From Cheilinus undulatus (taxonomy: Eukaryota > Chordata > Actinopteri > Labriformes > Labridae), in NCBI RefSeq assembly GCF_018320785.1, contig NC_054873.1, positions 29,664,196 through 29,728,195 of the forward strand: a stretch of 64,000 bases of DNA, given 5' to 3'. Shown here one piece after another: positions 18,708 to 32,279 of this stretch. Numbering within the stretch: the first letter of the stretch is position 1; each line of letters begins with the position of its first letter. The position numbers were made by a program, and so were the translations under genes. The notes beneath the pieces are model-generated. The model saw only the letters and a program-made list of their open reading frames with translations. It did no database searches and was not told the origin of the DNA.

Positions 18708-21700
18708 CTACCTCATTTCAGAAGCATCAGCAGTTTCTGCCGGCGCTGGTTTCGTGCCTGATTTAATGTCCTCTGTCTGCAGAACTTTTTTAGTTACCTT
18801 TGGGCTAGAATTTGCCTTTCTCAGCATCTGCGGGCTGTTTCCTTTCCGCTGAAGCTGTGGGCTAGAGCCCAACTTGCGGTTTAGCAGGGGGCTCCTGGAG
18901 CCTTTTGTCTTGCTTGGCTGCTGCAGACTATCCATGGCCTTAAGAGGATGCAAGCCAAGCAGTCCACAGTAGTAGTTGCACTGATGATGTGTCAGGAACT
19001 GTTCGAATATCTCTGGAGAGCCGTTCTCTGTAAGTCCTTGGTATCTAAAACACAAAGGAAAATAGTTTATTCCAGCTATTCTGAGAGGAAACAAATAATT
19101 AAACATTAATGTAGGGGTGCATGTACAAACCCTTTTGACTTGGTCACAACTCTGATATTTGTAATCTTTGTTTCAACACCTGAAAAAAACAGATAATAGC
19201 ACAATTTTAATTTGGCATTAGTCCCATAGAAAGATAATTACTGCTTTGTTATTAATAAGTATGGGTGTCCTACCCTCTAGTCGGATGACCAGCAGATTTC
19301 CATGTGTCCATTGATGGATCCAATGTTGGAAGGTGCAGCATTTCTGCTCCACCTCAGAAGAGGATCTTGTCATTAGTTTGCCTTTAGGATCTATTGAACA
19401 GTACTCGATGAATTCACCCTTTAGATCAGCCTCCACTGTGGCATATGGCACAGAGTTTGCAGGCCGGTACATCAGATACTGAGGAATCACTCTGTGGGCA
19501 TCACATAAAAGTAGTGGGTTGATAAGTTTTTTTTTAGTTTTGTTTTATGACCAACTTTTGATTCATTTTGAGAGAGGTTGCATGGCTCTACACCATCATG
19601 ATTATAATAGTGTGAGAAAAAGATACACAGTTTTTACACCCTTAAACCTCCCTGTGGGTCTTACTCTGTAATTTACAATACATAAAATATATTCAGAATA
19701 ATTCACAACTGAAAAACAGTGCTACTAGTAGAACTACAGCTAAATTGTAGATCTGGCAGCGTCCAACACTTCCAATCTGTTTTCAATCATAACCTGTTGT
19801 CTGATTTATCCTGAAAGCTCCGTTGTTAAAATTTCAATGAATGAGTTAATCCACAGATGTACATTGAGTATGTGGTGGCTATAGTCTAAAATTTTCTGCA
19901 TGTTTTAATAGAAAACTAATACCAAAGCTACTGCACTTACTCCAGTGGGGTGCCAAAGTTCTCTCGGACTCTTGCCTCAGCTGAAAATATTTTACAGTAT
20001 TCTCGAATCATGTTTTGGACTTTGCATTCCTGTCAGCACAAAAAGGGATATAAAAAAGATTGATGTTCTGATATTGTTAATAAGACTTTATTGGGTGTAA
20101 TTCAGGAATGATTCCTGGCACTAACTCCACCACTTACTTGCTTAGTAATCTCTAGATTTCTCTCTGCAAGGTTGCTCTCCTGTTTGGTCCCGTACGCGAT
20201 GGGATTTTGGACTTTGATGATGCAGGCGCTTCCAGACTCAAAAATGGGATCCAGGCCATAAATGACCTTAACTTTGCTGGCTTTGTGAGCGCAGCCATTC
20301 CCAACATTTGCTGCCTCAGTCATGATGCGGCCAAAGTACTTGCCACCCCAGGTGCCTGAGTCAGCCAGGCCTTTGGTGAACAGCAGCGGCGTCATCTCGA
20401 TCTCCTCTCCAACTGAAAGAAAATGAAGAAGAGTTTTCAATGAGTACTGACTGACAGAGAATGAGAAAAAGTTCAAAGCAACTTCCAAAGTTTACCTTCC
20501 AAATCATCTCGAAGAAGAATCTCAGACAGAACTGTAAAACACAACATGGACACGCTTATTAACACACAACTGCAAGTGCATCAGTGATATTTAAAACTGA
20601 AAGAAAATGAAGTTTCTTACTATCTTCACTGAGTAAGAAGTCCGTGCTGTCAGTCCCATATTCATTTTTGATGGAGCAGCCGTAAACCCCACAGTCTCCA
20701 TTGGATGCAAGAACAATAGCCAGAGCTACTTGGCTTTCATCTCCTCCACTTTAGGATAAAAAAGAAAAAACAGTCATATTTAACTTCAGAGAGTCCTACC
20801 AAACTTCACAGAATCATCAACAACCCACAAGGTGTCACTGTAACACCAACATTCATGCTGTGTGAGAGCAGTTTGCTGACGCAGCCGTCAAAGCACATAT
20901 ATAGCCCTTTAATGCCCCCTGCAGATGGGAAAAATATTGTGTCAGGTTACAGTTTCTGTGTCTAGCCAGAGATTCACCTCTCTGTCACAGCTGTGGGGTT
21001 CACAGTCATATGAGTGCGACGTCTCTGCAGTGAATTTATGAGATTGACAGAAGGCCATGGTCGGCACCCTGAGTCCTTGTAGCATTATTGATTCATATTT
21101 GGAACCTGTCCATTTTTATCAGTCATGCTGTGCTGGAAAGCCTCAAAACAACAGCAGCAAAAAAGGTGACAGGGAATGTTAATACCTACAACATTTTCAA
21201 CACGGTTTATGTCTCAGGTGGCTAGAATAGTGTTAAGGCTTTAAACAAGAAATGGGAATTTACCTTCTCTTAACCTCAAGTATTTCCTCCTCATCTCTGA
21301 ACCACTTTATGGTGGAGTCACTGAGCACATTGAAGAACTGGCACCACAGCTTCAGATGTCCCGAGGCATCTGGGAACGGCTCTCCCCTGATCTTTCGGAT
21401 AACCTGTGGAGCTGTTGGTGTGTGAGAAAGAGAAGTGGAGCCCAAAGTAAATATATGCTGTACTGGAGAGAGGAGACTGTCTAATGTTTCCACTTCCTGT
21501 TAAGTGGTATACCTATCAGACCTACTGTATGTTTGACAAACTTATTTAATAGAAACTACTCTAGAAAATGAAATAAAATGTTAAGCTGTAGAATGCTATT
21601 TGTCAAAACTGATGAGAATTAAAAAAACAAGTGGTTTTCTGTATAAACTGGGAGGCATAGCTCAAATCCTGCTTCCATATCATTGTATTATCTCAAAAGA

Positions 21701-24700
21701 ACTGCTGATTATTTTACCTTTCAATGGGTCTAGCTTCTTTTCTGGTTTCTCCTCTCGTTTGGAGCTGCTTTGCTCCTCCTTGGGAGTCTCTTCCACCACT
21801 TTTGGTACCTCTAGGGTAATCTTCCGGCGGCTCAGCAGCGGGGATCGCCTCTCCATCGGTGGTGTATTCTGTCCAGTGGGAGCTTGTAGTAATGCTGCTC
21901 TGCGAGCCTGGCTGGGTGACATGTAGGGGCTCTCTTTCTTTCCCTGCGAATCCAGTGAACCGACAGCAGCCCCTTCATCTTCTTTTGGTTTTGGGATGAA
22001 TATTTTGCGACGAGCTCCAGAGGCCAACTCCTCTGGTGTTGCGGAGCGAATGAGTGACAGGCTGTCTCTGCGTTTCAGCCGGGGACTGCTTTCACAAGAC
22101 AAGGATGAAGTTGGTGTGGAGCCTCCGCTTAGATCTTCGTCTGCCTTGTCGCTCTGACGGTCACTCACTAAAGTCACGCTGTCTGTGTCTGGAGCAGCTT
22201 TGGACATGAATTTACGCAGGCTGGCTGGGCTCAGTGATGGATATGTGGGGGGTTTCGAGCTGAGTCTTTCAACAGATGATCTGTTTTTTTGCAGGTCCTC
22301 CAAAGACATAAAACTTTCTGTCTTGGCCTCTTTAAGAGGTTTTGTTTTTAAAATATCAGGGATAGTGTCATCTTCTGTTGGTTTACTGTCCCCAGCCTTT
22401 GGTATTAGAGCTTCAAACAGCAACGAGGGAATTTTCTCTTCTATACTGTTATCTGCCATTTCCTTTAGAATAAATTTTCCACTCAGAGTTTTTTCAGGAT
22501 TAGTGCTCATATCATTGCCAACATCATTCTCATTTCCCTTTTGCATGCCAGCTGGAGTTTCTGTTTGTGTCAGATCCGTCTGAGTGGGTTGTGTGAGCAC
22601 AGAATCACTTTCATAACAAGTGACAGATATTGGAGGCACCACAAACAGGGGTACTGCTGCTGTTTCAAAAGGCTGCTGTGTGTCTGAAACATGGCTGTTT
22701 GCATACACACCATCCTCCTTGTCATCAGAGCATAAAACATTTATAACAGGAATGGATGCTACTGCCATCTGAGGGAGCTGTTCACTGCTTATCACAGGCG
22801 GCTGCTCTCGCTCAAACATTTCAGTCTCGTCATCTAATTGCACAACTTCCTTGACTTTTTCTGTGGGTGAGAGGCTATAATCATTCTGCATACCTTTCTG
22901 CATGGGCAGCAAGCTTGGAAAATCAGTCATGTTTTTGTTTTGTGCTATTTCATCAGATGCATGTGCTGAGTCATGTTTTTGCAAAGCTACAGGCTCAGAT
23001 TCCAGCTTATTCAGTGCTAAAATAGTAAGTGGCAGAGTGTGCTCTTTGTGCTCAGGCTCCATTACTTCAATTTTTGGGATGACAAACTCTTCACTTGGCT
23101 TTTCATAGGACACAGTTGGTTTAATATCTATTGTGTCTTTAGTGGTAGATATTTGAATTTGTGGATTATTCTCTGACGGCCAATCCTGCTGCCTCTCACT
23201 GCCATCTAGATGTGCACTAGCACTGCCTTCTCCCACACTGCCTTCATTGCTTTGTGCTTCCGGAAGGTTAAATTTTGCTTCCTCTTCTTGATCTCTACTT
23301 TCTGCCACCACTTCAAATGGTAAACTATCTTGCCTTGCTTCTGTGTTTTCCTCTAAAGCCACCTGGTCTTGTGTTTTCAGGCTGTTGCACAACCCCTCTG
23401 TCACAAAAACAGGACTTTCTTCACTGCTGCTTAAACCTGAGTTTGTACTTTGTATTGCACTAATGCCTTGGCCCTCTTTGCTTTCTTCTTCCGGTGCAGA
23501 CATGCCCGCTTGCTGTATTTCTAGGTCACCCTCTTCTAAACTCTCTGGGGCTTCATTGGGCGGAAATTCTACAATCATTTCCTGACTCTGTAAAGTTTGT
23601 TCAATATCTTCTTTTACATTATCACCGTATTCTGCCACAGAACGCGGTGGTGGTGGCACCTGATCTGATGTTATAGATTCAAGTGGCACTATTCTCTCTT
23701 GCACAGAAGGAGCAGTCAGTTCAGTAATCTCAGATCTGTTCACATCCGAGCTCGGCTGTTGGTCTAATTTCATTTCAGCTTTCTCTTCCTCATATAACTG
23801 ATTCAAAGGACGGCCCTCATCTGCCTTGAGTTCACTTTCCCTCACATCAATGACACCCATCTTATCCTCCTGCACAGTTTCAGTGGGCGCCTCTCTAACG
23901 CTGTCTGATGATAAGATAACACTGGGAGGGAGAGTCCAGCTTTCTTCCAGGCTTGTGAGGGTGGGGGAGAATGCTTCTTCAATAGAGGCTTGGATATTTG
24001 GTGAGACAGGTTTATCTTCAAGGGCTGAAGAGTGATCTGTTGCTGCCTGGCCAGTGGGCAGTGGTGAGAGCACAGTAGACACAGGCTCTTGCTGGATTAA
24101 GGGAACAGCCTGATTGACAAACAACAAAAGCATTTTAGTTGTTATGTTGTGTATTTCACAATGAACTTGCACACACCTTTCATTGATTTTGAGTCATGTG
24201 CCTGTAAACTGTTTTTTTTTAGCAGCAGAAACCAACCGGCTAAAACATTCAGTGTCACGTTGAGGAGTTAAAAGTATTTTTAAGAAGCTTGTTACAGGGA
24301 ACTTACTTCAGTGACCTTTGACAGTGTGACATGGTAACACTTTTAGACTTAGACATGTTTTCCACCATAAATCAACAGGAGCATGACCATAACAGAGCTG
24401 AAAATCTGTCATTGAAATGCTGTATTATACTATTGATTCGTAGGCAATAATTCATTCAGAAAAACGTGAAGCAAACACAGTAAATCAACACATTCTTCAT
24501 GTTTTATGAGATGTCAGCTTATATCAGGAACTTCTTTACTTCATGTCACGTGCAAGGGAGCTGAAGCCAAGTGTTTACTCCTACATGGTTCCTATTAAAT
24601 GTTTGAATAAGCCTCACCCTTGACAAACAAGAGGTTATCTTTTTAGGTCAACCTCCCTTAATAATTCATTTTAAAATGAGTTTGAGGCAGTTGTGTATTC

Positions 24701-27700
24701 TAGTAGTTCAGAGAAATCCCCATGTTTGACAAAAGCGTGCCATTTACATGAAGAGGAAGGGCAATTAATTAAAAACAACCCTCTCTGTTAAAACATGGTA
24801 TTCATTCATGATATTAACCTGTTATGAATGCTTTGATTAGTTATGAATTACGAATAAAAATGTTGGAGAACATGAGGCTTGTTCTTTGTCAGACTAGATA
24901 TAAGGAATTTATTTTGTGTGTGACAAAGTGACATATTTGATTCGATGAAGATGAGAATTATAAATATAGCCCAAAACTCTTCAAGTGTTGCAGGGCCTTT
25001 CCCCTTTCTGTCCCTATTATTGCAACTCACAATCATTAAAATTCATGCGGAAGTGTTGCCACTTTGACTATGTGTTTGGTCAACAGTGGCTGCTAAGAAA
25101 AAAAAAAGAAGTTGCTGCTTTCATTGGAAGGAAACAGGTGTCACATTCAGTCTAAAAAAGAAGCTGTGGTCATCACTACACCTCCACGTGTAACAAAGTG
25201 TCACAAACGTGAGACGACATTGCTCAAATGCAGGGTCTGACTTCCTCCACGCATTATTCCACTACCACAGTGAAGGAACAGTGTTAGTTCCACATGACAG
25301 ACATACAATCGCTCTGCAGGTGGATACAAATAGAGTTACTTCAGTTTCCCTTTTCCAGAGTCGTTTTGCATTGCACACTGTGCATGTTATATTTGCAGCA
25401 TCACTGCAATCAATTCAAAATATTTGCATACACTTGCATATACTGAACCAAAGTTTTACATATTTTCCTGTTTCTGTGTGTATTTTTTCATGTCCCAGTT
25501 TCATTTTGTATTTAGGTAATTGTGTGTTTTTGTGTCATATTGTCCCACTTAGTTGTAGTGTTTTGTGTTTTTAAATCCTCCTGTCTCCTTAGATTATTTT
25601 CTAGTTGGTACTTTGGTATCTTGTGTGTTAGTTTGCTCCCCCATGTGTGCATGTTCCTTGTTGTTATCCTGTTGAGTTTCCTGTTTTATTTTGTAATCCT
25701 TGTCTCCTGTGTTTCATGTCTAGTTTTACTTACTGGTGTTTTCCCTCCACTCTGATTGCCCTCGCCGGTTTCACCTGCGTCTCGTTTGTCACACCTGTCT
25801 CCCTGCTTATAATCACCCCCTGTATATTTAGGTTCTTTGTTTTGTTCTGTCCTTTGTCAGATTGTTGTTTGTCTCTGTGATGTGCTCCTGGTGAATCATC
25901 CCTTTGTCTCCTGTGTACTTTCACCTTTTTGATGGACTAAGTTTGGTTCTGAATTTGGGTCCTCCTTTTGTTTTTGGATTTTTTGAAGCTCCTGACACAT
26001 ATACATCATCAAAAATAAAAGGGATTTTTGGTCAAAACTGCTCATCCTTGGTTTAAAGTTAAGAATAGAATGTTTAAAAAGTGCATGTTGTAACTTTTTA
26101 CAATCAACTCAGTTGATTTTTAGGTTAACATTGCCAAATATTTCTTCTTTTTAGGAAATAATCAATGAGTGAAATATGTATTTATTTAATTAGCTAAATA
26201 TAAAATGTAATTATTTTGTTTGGGACAAAAAGCAGGGGCAATGCTAAAATAAAGTTAAGCTTTTTCACTTCAAAATTCATTCACAAAACACACCAATATG
26301 AAAACCCTCCTACAGGAATTTATGATCTTGACTGGAAGTAAGTCAATGCATGCCTGAATAAACAAAAACTACACACCAGAGCATCACAGCATACGTTCGC
26401 ATTATAAGAACCTTCACTGGACTGTGCATTAATTCCCTCATAGACATGAAACAACACTATGAGATTATCACTGAGATAATAAAAGTACTACCGCCTTCCT
26501 CTCACTCTGCTAGTTAAAGGAGGGGTTTATTTTAAGATATGGGGGGGGGGCAGAGAGGAATGCGGCCAATGTGACAAGGCCCTCCTTTCAAGCTGGGGCC
26601 TGCCGTAGAAGTCTCTCTACTACTGCTTGTCCAGACCACACGGCAGTCTGTCATACAGAGTCCTGTTTGTAACCTGAGAACCACCTCTAACACTCAGGTT
26701 TCATCATGATCTCTGACGCACTGCTGCCCCACTCATCACAGTCAACATCAGAGTTATTCCATGGCCTATTTTACAGTTTTCAGTGCAGAGGCATAACAGC
26801 CCCCACCCCCACATAGATTAGGTGCAAGGCTCTTACAGTTTCCCATTAATCCCACACTTATTTGTTTTTTCACGCCTGTGAAGTGAAATTGATGCATTAA
26901 AACCAAAGTCTCACATGGCCAGGCTGACTCACCCCACTAGTCAGTGGTATTATACTGTAGGTTAACAAGTGGTTGTGTTCTACAGTACATCTAACTCTGA
27001 GTTGTCATAAGCTTCTTATTACCACATTTACCACCAGCAGCAGCTCAGAGACTAAACTGTGTCGGGCATAGTTGACATAGTTCAGGCTTTAGCACTGAAG
27101 TAGCTCTTCTTGTACTATCTTGTCACACAAATGCAGTCTAAATATATCCGTCAAGTGGCAGCCAGCTGCCCTGCACGACCACTGTACGTACCTCAGTGAG
27201 AACTTGAAGCCCAGACAATGATATTTCTGCAACTGGACTGCTGATCTCTGGCCCCTCAGACACCTCCATGGCCTCCTCAGCATCATCGGCTCCCTCAACG
27301 CTCAGTCCTGTGGGCTCATCTATGCTTACAGCTGCAGGCAGCACAATGTGTGGAACACTTTCTTCACGTTTGTGCTCATGTGGCTCCCGTGATACTGTTT
27401 CTAGGTGCTCCTTTGGTTTATCAATATCCATTGGCAAAGTGTTCTCTGTAAGAGGCTTACACTCTTGGTTTTGCATAATTTGCAGTCGAAAAGATGGTGG
27501 AGTGTCTGGTTTAGGAGGCAGGTGGTCAAGCTCTTTCTCCTTGTTCTCATTGTGATCATGAGAGTCTTTTTTACCCTTCCCAAAGAGAAAGTCTTTGACT
27601 GAGTGGAACATCGAGGAGATGGAAGCCGGGATTTTGTGGTGTTCATGATCCTTGTGCGCCTTGCTGTGATGTTTGACTTCTGTGCCATGTTTGGTGTGTG

Positions 27701-30700
27701 TATGTGACGTCTCTCTTTCTAATTCTTCTTCGCTCTTTTTCTCTTTCTCATGCTCTTCCTCCAGCACTTTCTCTGGTTCCTCTCTCTCTTTCTCTGTATT
27801 TGCACCTACAGCAGGTATATCCATCTCTTTTCGTCTCTCTCGAGGTGAGTTCTGTTTCTCCTCAGCAGCCTGAGACTGAAGAGCCTCGGCCAAAAACTGT
27901 GCCAAACTGATTCCTCCATCGTAACAATTTTCACCTCCAATTCCCATCATATGGCTTCTGTTAGTGCTGCTGCTGTTGCTAACTGGAACATCTCCTCCGT
28001 TTGAAATCTTAATTTTCTTTTTGGCCATGCTTTTCTCAGATGGAGAAGTCTCATTCTCAAGGTCAGTGTCTTTGGACGTCACTGTTTCCTTAACTTCCAA
28101 GCTAACTCCATTAGCTTCAGCAGCAGCTCCCATTAGCTCCACAGCCTCAGGCTGCTTGACCTCTGCTCTGTCCTCTGATGGTGGAATGGGACGCTTTCTT
28201 GGAGGACGTTCTGGGCTGCTACGTAATTTTTCTTGTTGAATTATAGCTGTCTCTTCCTTCTTATTCTGCACTTCCATTTCGTTTCTCTTCTTCTCTGCTT
28301 TCTGTTTCAGCTTAGCAAAGAACCTCTGGTGAATCTTGTACTCATTCATGGTGCCAACCTCTAAAACTCCAGAACATGAGACAATACCTTTGCTATTGCT
28401 TGCTGAGACCTGATAGATGGCTGCATCATCCAATGTACAGCTGAAAAATATAAATGTAGGTAAGGTTGCCTAATATTTTTTACAAGATGAAAAAACAAAA
28501 AAAGCTTCCTTCCTTTTACTTTAAAGTGATGAAATAGATTCTTTAAATGTTGTTTTACATACTTGAAAATATGGAGAGTGTGGGTTTTTCCATTACGGCG
28601 GATTTCATATTTAGGGAGTCCACAATACCGGTCCATTTCCATGTCATCTTTATACCATTTCAGTTCTGGAGCTGGATAACCTAAAGACAGGAAAAGCAAA
28701 CAGATAAACGATTTATCAACATTGAGGAACTCCAAGTACAGCTAAAAAAATGAATCATTAGAAACATTATTCCACAAAAATGAGACATTAAAATAACAAA
28801 AAAAATGTGTTGTAGTATTAGCCAGATAATGAGGGATGCACCAGTGCTGATACCAGGCCTAAGTACTCATACTCATACTTACAAAAATTGTTGATTCTTT
28901 ACCCCAAATTAGTTACAGTATGATGCTAGCCTTTATTGTTTTGAGTGGGTAGGCAAGTTGCGGCAATGTCTACATGACAACTGTAGAGCAGACTTAACTA
29001 TGCACTGCTAAGTTGTCAAGGGAAGAGGAGTGGTTTCTGATGAGACTAAAACTAATTTTCAAAACAATCTCAAGACCTGTAACTGTATTATTAAGTAATG
29101 GTACTCAGTGAGTACTCAAATGTTAGAACTTGGCATAAAATAAGAGGTATAGGTGTGTCCCTATCAAAGGCTGCCCATCAGGCAGGATAAAGGGCCCTCC
29201 ATGAGCAAAGCCCAAAGGGGGTCCATCATGATCCATCATAAAGTTAAGCTGTGATAACCATGATTCATATTTGACTTGAATAACTACTAGTCTTATCGAA
29301 ACTACAAAAATTAATTTTATCTATTTATTTATGCTGTTGTACAATATATCTTGTTCAAAATATAAAAGCATAATTACCTTTTTGTTGCTAATGTTAACAA
29401 TCTGGATGGGCACATTGACTAAAACATTTGGGTAGTGATGTCAGACCTCATAGCTAAACCATGATCCGCACAAACACCAGGGTGCCAGAGAATAAAGTAG
29501 ATAATAATTTCAAAAAGAGGAAAAAAAAAAAATTGGCAAAATGGAATGAAATGGCAAAAAATGGCTTATAAAAAGTGGTTACGGAGAGGCAGATTGGGCT
29601 CAAAAGTCAAAAATAGGATAATAGCTGCAGAAATGGGTTAAGAATGGCAAAATGGGCAGGAAAATGTTGAAAAGCTGTTAAAAAGTGTCAAAAATTGGGT
29701 AACAGTGGCAAAAAATAGGTTGAAATGACAAAATGGGTTGAAAGATGCAAAAATTAGATAATAACTGCAGAAACGGGTTTAAAAAAAGGCAAAAATGGAC
29801 GCAAAATGTTGAAAAAACAGTTACAAAGAGTCAAAAATTGGTTAAAGGGGAAAAAATATTGAAAAACGTTTGGAAGAAGTAATAGAAGTTATTAGTATAT
29901 CACGAGGGCTAATTCGCTGGGTTTTTTCAAGGGCCCAGCCAATTCTGTGGGCAGGCCTGTCCCTATCAATAACCATCAATTTAACTTTTTTTAAATATAA
30001 CTTTTAAATGAATAATTGTAAACAGCACTGCTGCTTATGCTTGCTTTGGATTTTGCCTTTATTGTCAATCTCTAACACAAAATATTTAAAATCAAACTCA
30101 TCACAGGCAATTATTTGTGTGGGGCCCCACACCATGTGAAAAATCTTTTATTGAGCATTTTAACTGTTTATAAATTCTGTAGGGGCCCTCAACCAAATAT
30201 GCTGTTGAATTCACATTATTAAATCAATTCAGCTAATTTATTACTTTTAATTCATAAAATGAAAACAACACTCATACTCGGCCTGACTCTCAATTGATGC
30301 CTAAATCCAAAGAGAGAGACTGGACAAAAAATCCTTTCATAGAAATAGATTTGGGAATTTGTAAATAAAATAGGCACAGAGGCTTTGGCATGAATGTGTT
30401 TATGCTGTTGCATCATGTAGTGTTGTTATGTCCCACACAGAGGAACAGCTGCAGCTGTTAGATGGGCCCACCCATCCAATCTGCCTGCTGTTAAAACACA
30501 AAATCTTGAATGAGAATCTTTAATAATATATGGTGTGTTATGTTTACAGAGCAGTTCAAGATGAATAAAGCAGTTAATCTGCACAGTGAACTCTTTCCTT
30601 TTGTTTTCAGATTAGTCACATCCTGTCTCTTTACAAGAGAAATGAGTCTAAATGTTTAATTTACTCCATAAAAAAACAAACAGAGGCATGCAAAAGAGGG

Positions 30701-31732
30701 CAGACCTACCTGACACCACACAGCTGAACTTCACATTACAGTTTTCTGACACTGCCTTGGATTTCAAGGTGGTTTCGAAAGACGGCTGTATGTCTTCAGT
30801 CAGCTGAGCCATGACGCTGCACAATGTGCTCCTGGAAGCAAACACAAACGCATCAGATAGTTGTTTCATACTGAAGTGACAGTGTCATTTCAGTGACCTC
30901 TTCATGGTTGTGCAGTACATTCCAAGGACTTGCTTCATTAAGAGGAAAGGATGTTAATGGGAATATCTGGTAGTGACGAGAGTGTGAAAGAGTGAAACGA
31001 GAGACTTGTGAGATGTCAGGCAAAACAGAGTCGTCAATACAACACTAACATTGATGTCTATCACTAAAACTGAACGCAACACTGGACAAACGGACACTTG
31101 CATCGCAGTTAAATTGTATAGGTTTCATTCTTGGGGTCACCCAGTTTTCGTGGTTAAGATGTTAGTTGGGAGGAATGTTTTGAAAGTATGGTTTACCTCG
31201 TTGGTCTGTAGTGAGAATACCTTGAATAGCTATTCAAAGAAGAGGCAAATGAAGGGATGTCAATTATTAATTAGATCTTTTTATATTGAACCCAGATAAT
31301 AAGATAATCTAAGATTTGCCCTCTTCTTTGAAAAAAAGACCACTTTATTACATTTGTAGATTTGAAAAGATACTAGCATAATGTATGTGATACATGTGTT
31401 TCTGTGAAAAGAACCCACTGTCACAAATATATGTTTATCATATTTTGTTATTGCTTTAACTCAGCTTGTCTGACCCAGATGATTTCTTGACAGTCATTAC
31501 ATTTGAATCTTTTAGAAGAAAAATTTAACCAGATTTATGAAATCAAAGATTTACATGCTCTCTATAAATGGATTGTAAACAAGGTTGCCTACCTGTTTTC
31601 TGGCCTAACATTTGAGAGGTAAGTGTTACGGCTCTCTGAGCGGCCATTGGAAGAGCTGCCCTCCTCTTCACTGAAGCTGCTTGTCCTCCCATTGCCAGAG
31701 AAAGAGCGAGTCATTGGCCTTCTTGAAGTCAT
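18708..31732 (-). CDS. alpk3: Alpha-protein kinase 3 (alpha-kinase-like muscle scaffold), complete
   Basis: Thirteen exons in transcript order: 31732-31593, 30831-30710, 28680-28563, 28440-27192, 24109-21718, 21411-21264, 20748-20621, 20531-20496, 20412-20138, 20029-19941, 19491-19274, 19179-19131, 19044-18708. The model closes to 1,766 codons, close to mammalian ALPK3. Order: N-terminal low-complexity segment ending in 'TYLSNVRPENRS'; Ig domain 1 (about 60-150); 'YKIHQRFFAKLKQKAEKK'; a long acidic disordered region (about 200-1330) with 'TPEELASGARRKIF'; Ig domain 2 (about 1341-1432, 'CGVYGC'); alpha-kinase domain (about 1445-1690). Zinc ligands H1622, H1675, C1677, C1681 and the ATP-site lysine K1511 are present, but the two aspartates expected at 1636 and 1646 are Arg and Asn. 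ALPK3 acts in cardiac and skeletal muscle at the M-band and nucleus; loss causes cardiomyopathy. Assignment is strong; exon 1 upstream UTR is unresolved. Confidence 0.95.
24110..27191. other. alpk3 intron 4 (3.1 kb)
   Basis: This intron separates the two large exons. Its middle part (about 25300-26000) is T/C-rich with phrases such as 'ttgccctcgccggtttcacc' and 'tttttggattttttgaagc' that resemble a common fish dispersed repeat, although the class cannot be assigned. A G run lies near 26540. The open frames here have no splice or domain support. Confidence 0.6.
28829..29163. mobile_element. hAT-like MITE remnant in alpk3 intron 3
   Basis: The left end 'gagggatgcacc' and the right end 'ggtgtgtcccta' are imperfect inverted repeats of a family whose ends read approximately 'agggatgcaccgat'. 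The interior, with 'actcatactcatact' and 'ggtactcagtgagtactc', fits the same family. No coding capacity remains. Confidence 0.5.
29500..29890. repeat. Purine-rich tandem repeat in alpk3 intron 3
   Basis: Two imperfect ~145-base copies start at 'caaaaataggataatagctg' and 'caaaaattagataataactg'. Each is built from shorter 'gcaaaatggg'-like submotifs. The + strand is strongly A/G-rich. It sits inside a larger interspersed repeat that ends near 29960 ('agggcccagccaattctgtg'). Confidence 0.7.
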
Positions 31733-32269
31733 TGTCCACCGAAACACTTCACAATAAAGGTAAAATCCGTGATAAATGTGCTACCCAAAGTATAAAACTA
31801 CTCTGTGGTCGTGTCCACAGCTTGTTCAGGAGTCAGGGCTCAGCTTATATGATGTCATCCAAGTAAAAGCCCCTGTAGAAGAAAAAAGAAAACACTTCAG
31901 AATGGCAATAAAACTTACTGAAAGTCAAAAACAAAACTATAACAATGTTTTTTACCTTTACAAAACTCAAAGACGTTCCTTAATGCTTATTCTTTTCTAG
32001 CCAAGCAAAGTAGCTGCTTTGGAGCAGGTTATAAATAGTGTCAGCTATCAAGTTGAGGAAGGGCTGTTAGTGGTCAAACACTAGCCTAAGATTAGTTATT
32101 TACTCGTAGGTGTTAGGAATATTATTTGAATGGTTCTCAGTCTCCTACAAAGTTCTTACATTTTCCAACTTACCATTGAGATGTTTTCAGTGCTGCTTTG
32201 GAGCAGGAGTCTGTGGAGAAAATCTCAGTAGCCTCCTATCATAGACAAGCATGTGTTGCCAGCAGGGGC

Positions 32270-32279
32270 CTATTTATAG
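32270..32279 (-). promoter_or_regulatory. MEF2-type palindrome / TATA-like element upstream of alpk3
   Basis: CTATTTATAG fits the MEF2 consensus (YTA-W4-TAR) on both strands, and it also reads as a TATA element on the minus strand ('gctataaatag'). It lies about 540 bases upstream of the alpk3 start codon, so a 5' untranslated exon or a UTR intron would place the transcription start just downstream. MEF2 control would suit a striated-muscle gene. This is inferred. Confidence 0.45.

Noticed and set aside
22185-28239. Several + strand frames of 60-132 codons opposite alpk3
   Set aside because: They are antisense shadows of the large alpk3 exons, with no splice sites or known domains of their own.
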